From contig NZ_CP043839.1 in the NCBI RefSeq assembly GCF_032878955.1, positions 5,022,001 to 5,086,000 on the forward strand: a DNA stretch of 64,000 nt, read 5' to 3'. This DNA comes from Butyricimonas paravirosa (lineage in GTDB: Bacteria; Bacteroidota; Bacteroidia; Bacteroidales; Marinifilaceae). Below, piece by piece: positions 61,383-64,000 of this stretch. Numbering within the stretch: the stretch's first letter is position 1; each line of letters opens with the position of its first letter. The translations under genes were made by a program, and so were the position numbers. The notes under the pieces are model-generated. The model was not told the DNA's origin. It searched no databases and saw only the letters and a list, made by a program, of their open reading frames with translations.

Positions 61383-62096
61383 TTAAATCTCCGAATTTAA
61401 AAACGCTTTCCGTTTCCCTTCCTCGAAACGTTCGATGGCGTACCGTAACATGGTACGGGGCATTTCTTTGTAGCGAGGGGTGAGATAATCGACTAAAAGT
61501 TGTTCGTCTTCTTTGCCGATTTCACGAAGAATCCAGCCCACGGCTTTATGGATCAGGTCGTGAGGGTGGTGCTGGAGAAGGTCGGCAATGGCGAGAGCAT
61601 CTTTAAATTCACCGTGTTTCACGAAATGCATACAGGAGATCATGGCGATGCGCTGTTTCCAGAGGTGATTTTCTTTTGCCCAGTCGTAAAGGAGTTGTTT
61701 GTCCTTGTCGAAAAGCCAATGCCCCAAAATCTTGTAACAGCTAAGGTCAACGAGATCCCAGTTGTTGATAGAGTCTACCTGACTCACGTAGAAATTCACG
61801 CAAGTCTCTCTGGACGCATGGTCTTTGAGTTTGGCGTAACGATAGGTTAATGCCAGGAGGGCCGTCAGGCGATACTCGTGGTACGGGGAGGCGAGTAGTT
61901 CCCGGAGCGTGTCGAAGTCCGCGTCAAAATGTTTTTTGGCAACGATACGCAAATTCGGAACGACCACCCCGATAAATTGATCCCCTTCACCATACTCCCC
62001 TTTACCCGTTTTGAAGAAACGGGGCAGGAAAGCCGCTTTCGATTCGTCCCGGTATGTATTTATTTCATTTATAATTTCTTTCGTTGAATTTTTCAT
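61383..62096 (-). CDS. AlkD-like DNA alkylation repair protein
   Basis: A 237-residue all-helical HEAT-like protein of the DNA_alkylation family. These glycosylases remove alkylated bases (3- and 7-methylpurines) without base flipping. Characteristic segments are FFKTGKGEYGEGDQFIGVVV, SPYHEYRLTALLALTYRYA, SINNWDLVDLSCYKILGHWL (with the conserved Trp-Asp), and HPHDLIHKAVGWILREIGK. The length is usual for the group. It is a single gene; a family D repeat lies downstream. Confidence 0.9.
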   Translation of the reverse strand: MKNSTKEIINEINTYRDESKAAFLPRFFKTGKGEYGEGDQFIGVVVPNLRIVAKKHFDADFDTLRELLASPYHEYRLTALLALTYRYAKLKDHASRETCVNFYVSQVDSINNWDLVDLSCYKILGHWLFDKDKQLLYDWAKENHLWKQRIAMISCMHFVKHGEFKDALAIADLLQHHPHDLIHKAVGWILREIGKEDEQLLVDYLTPRYKEMPRTMLRYAIERFEEGKRKAFLNSEI

Positions 62097-62239
62097 CTTT
62101 CCCTCAGTTCTTTAGTTCCCGGTGTAAAGGTAATTATTGTTAGTAAAAAAGTAGGCGTTGTTATTAAAAAATTGAATAAAAATGGGGGACGTATTCTTTT
62201 TAATTGTATTTTTACCACATAATCGAAAAACGTGGATTT

Positions 62240-63007
62240 ATGTCAAAAATTATAGCTATCGCGAACCAAAAGGGGGGTGTTGGAAAGACAACGACGTCTG
62301 TAAACTTGGCGGCTAGTTTGGCTGTACTGGAACAGAAAGTGTTGTTGGTTGATGCTGATCCTCAAGGGAACGCGACAACGGGAGTGGGATATGATTTAAA
62401 GGAATTGAAGGCGACTATCTACGAATGTCTGGTGGACGGGTTGGAGCCGAAAGAGGCGATCCTGAAGACGGATATTGAGAATTTGTTTTTGTTGCCTTCC
62501 AATATAGATTTGGTGGGAGCCGAGTTGGAGATGTTGAATTTCGAGGAGAAAGAGAGTGTAATGGCAAAAGTGTTGGCAAAGGTGAAAGATGACTACGATT
62601 ATATTTTAATCGATTGTTCGCCTTCATTGGGTTTGTTGACCGTGAATTCATTGGCCGCGGCCAATTCGGTGATGATCCCCGTGCAATGCCAGTATTTTGC
62701 ATTGGAGGGATTGGGTAAGTTATTAAATACGATCAAGATTATCCAGAAACGTCTGAACACGGCTCTGGAAATTGAAGGATTCGTGCTGACCATGTATGAC
62801 GGGCGTGTCCGTCTGTCGAACCAAGTGGTAGCCGAGGTGCGGAAACATTTCGAGGAGATGGTTTTCGACACGTTGATTCAACAGAACGTGAAATTGGCAG
62901 AGGCCCCGAGTTACGGACAACCGGTTATCCTCTACGATGCCGAGTGTCGCGGTTCCGTGAATTATTTGAGTTTGGCAAACGAATTGCTGGAGAAAAACAA
63001 GAAATAG
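62240..63007 (+). CDS. parA: Chromosome-partitioning ATPase ParA (Soj)
   Basis: A 255-residue deviant Walker-type ATPase that moves ParB-bound origin DNA. The N-terminal KIIAIANQKGGVGKTTTSVN holds the signature lysines, LLVDADPQGNATTGVGY the A' motif, and YILIDCSPSLGLLTVNSLAA the Walker B. Short length without an N-terminal DNA-binding domain marks a chromosomal Soj type. I choose ATG 62240; the twelve codons before it do not fit the family. parB follows after a 140-base gap with a repeat. Confidence 0.96.
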   Translation: MSKIIAIANQKGGVGKTTTSVNLAASLAVLEQKVLLVDADPQGNATTGVGYDLKELKATIYECLVDGLEPKEAILKTDIENLFLLPSNIDLVGAELEMLNFEEKESVMAKVLAKVKDDYDYILIDCSPSLGLLTVNSLAAANSVMIPVQCQYFALEGLGKLLNTIKIIQKRLNTALEIEGFVLTMYDGRVRLSNQVVAEVRKHFEEMVFDTLIQQNVKLAEAPSYGQPVILYDAECRGSVNYLSLANELLEKNKK

Positions 63008-63009
63008 TT

Positions 63010-63145
63010 TAGAATTTAGAAGATTCTGTGATTGCTGATTCAATGATTCAGTGATTAAAAATAGGTGGAAATAGAGCGGGAGGGAAGAAATCACTTAATC
63101 TGAAATCATTAAATCACTAAATTAATAGGATCTAAAATTAATAAG
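63010..63145. repeat. Dispersed AT-rich intergenic repeat (family A) between parA and parB
   Basis: Contains GATTCAATGATTCAGTGATT, TAATCTGAAATCATTAAATC and TAGGATCTAAAATTAAT. The second word is identical to one at 19498-19615 and the reverse complement of one at 6361-6470. It separates two genes that are normally tightly linked. No parS-like TGTTTCACGTGAAACA site is seen. Confidence 0.75.
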
Positions 63146-63147
63146 AG

Positions 63148-64000
63148 ATGGCGAAAAAGAGTGCATTAGGTAAAGGATTGGGAGCGTTATTGTCGGATGC
63201 GGCAGAGGAGGCGAAGCCAAGGGGGACGGCCTCATCGGCGTTACAGGAAGAATTGAAATTGAGTGATATTCGCCCGAATCCGAACCAACCGAGAACCGTT
63301 TTCGATGAGGAGGCATTGCAAGAGTTGGCCTCTTCGATCAAGGCTATCGGCATCGTGCAACCCATCACCGTGAGAGAAGTGGAAGACGGGAAGTACGAGA
63401 TTGTTGCCGGAGAACGTCGGTTCCGGGCATCGAAGATGGCAGGGTTGGAAACTATTCCCGCTTATATTCGTAAGGTGGAAGAAGAGTCCGTGCTTGAATT
63501 GGCATTGATTGAAAATATCCAGAGGGAGGATTTGAACGCTATCGAGATTGCAATTTCGTACGAGCGTTTGATTGACGAGTGCAACCTGACACAGGATGCA
63601 TTGAGCGAACGGGTAGGTAAAAAGAGAACAACGATTTCGAATTATTTGCGTTTGTTGAAGTTGCCCGCCCCGATACAGTTGGCAATCAAGGAACGGAAAA
63701 TCAGCATGGGGCATGCCCGTGCTATTATTAATATAGAAGATCCGGAAACCCAGTACATGGTTTTCGAACAGATCATGAAATACGATTTCTCCGTGCGAAA
63801 AGTCGAGGAAATCGTTCGGGAGTTGATGAAACCGGAAGAGGAAAAAGAGAGAAAAGCCGAGAGGAAACGTCAACCTATCGAGGACTACATGGAGTTACAA
63901 ACTCATCTGGCTCGTTATTTTGACACGAAGGTTGACCTGAAACGGAACGAGAAGGGAAGAGGGAAGATCGTGATTTCTTTTAAATCGGATAGCGATCTGG
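63148..64000 (+). CDS. parB: Chromosome-partitioning protein ParB, partial
   Basis: The first 284 residues are visible; the stop lies beyond the right edge, and little should be missing. The start MAKKSALGKGLGALLSD is the classic ParB opening. SDIRPNPNQPRTVFDEEAL, GIVQPITVRE and GERRFRASKMAGLETIPAYI are the ParB/Srx CTPase motifs, and ENIQREDLNAIEIA with RVGKKRTTISNYLRLLKLP is the helix-turn-helix that binds parS. It works with ParA upstream to place the replication origin. Confidence 0.96.
   Translation, partial: MAKKSALGKGLGALLSDAAEEAKPRGTASSALQEELKLSDIRPNPNQPRTVFDEEALQELASSIKAIGIVQPITVREVEDGKYEIVAGERRFRASKMAGLETIPAYIRKVEEESVLELALIENIQREDLNAIEIAISYERLIDECNLTQDALSERVGKKRTTISNYLRLLKLPAPIQLAIKERKISMGHARAIINIEDPETQYMVFEQIMKYDFSVRKVEEIVRELMKPEEEKERKAERKRQPIEDYMELQTHLARYFDTKVDLKRNEKGRGKIVISFKSDSDL

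Noticed and set aside
63010..63145. A parS centromere site between parA and parB
   Set aside because: No sequence close to TGTTTCACGTGAAACA is present; the gap is explained by a family A repeat.

Overview
The window looks like a chromosomal segment of an anaerobic gut Bacteroidales bacterium, most plausibly from the Odoribacter/Butyricimonas side of the order. This is inferred from gene families, not from a marker gene. The pointers are two SusC/SusD outer-membrane uptake loci, each with a FecR anti-sigma factor whose SusC has an N-terminal signalling (STN) domain; promoter -7 boxes of the Bacteroidota form TAnnTTTG; many secreted lipoproteins; and subunits of an electron-bifurcating [FeFe] hydrogenase. 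No rRNA, tRNA or CRISPR array was seen. || 1-7.4 kb (all minus strand): a hydrogenase signalling block. In transcription order it holds a DRTGG protein, a GHKL anti-sigma-type ATPase, a sensory-type [FeFe] hydrogenase, a second DRTGG protein, a PHP phosphoesterase, an unrecognised 264-residue protein, a single-domain response regulator, a second GHKL ATPase, a small [2Fe-2S] protein, and the start of the NuoF-like HydB, which runs off the left edge. || 7.4-36 kb: mostly housekeeping. It includes a large outer-membrane protein with a zincin motif, an NAD-dependent DNA ligase with a frame break and an expanded helix-hairpin-helix region, ClpC, an M3-like secreted peptidase, a GNAT acetyltransferase, MiaA, a His-tailed HEAT-like protein, XerD, AroQ, pyruvate kinase, MscL, a cation-diffusion facilitator, an M15-like lipoprotein, an MFS exporter, a CGGC protein, YchF, an NCS2 permease, RluD, a PASTA protein, a LysM/periplasmic-binding-protein fusion and a RelA-type ppGpp synthetase. 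|| 36-57 kb: two SusCD loci. The minus-strand locus (36.8-48.65 kb) is complete: ECF sigma factor, FecR, SusC, SusD, a metallopeptidase-like lipoprotein, a thioredoxin-like protein and a large secreted zincin. The plus-strand locus (48.8-57.1 kb) has FecR, SusC, SusD and a TlpA-like thiol-disulfide protein but no adjacent sigma factor on its own strand. A lone ECF sigma gene lies 12 kb upstream at 36.2 kb, as if the minus-strand locus had been inserted between it and its FecR. Both loci pair an outer-membrane importer with redox proteins, and one adds proteases, which suggests peptide or protein uptake. || 57.1-64 kb: an intact IS1182-like insertion sequence sits in the loop of a palindromic intergenic repeat. 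It is followed by an ABC-F ATPase, an AlkD-like DNA-alkylation-repair protein, and parA-parB (parB runs off the right edge). Several families of dispersed intergenic repeats recur across the window.
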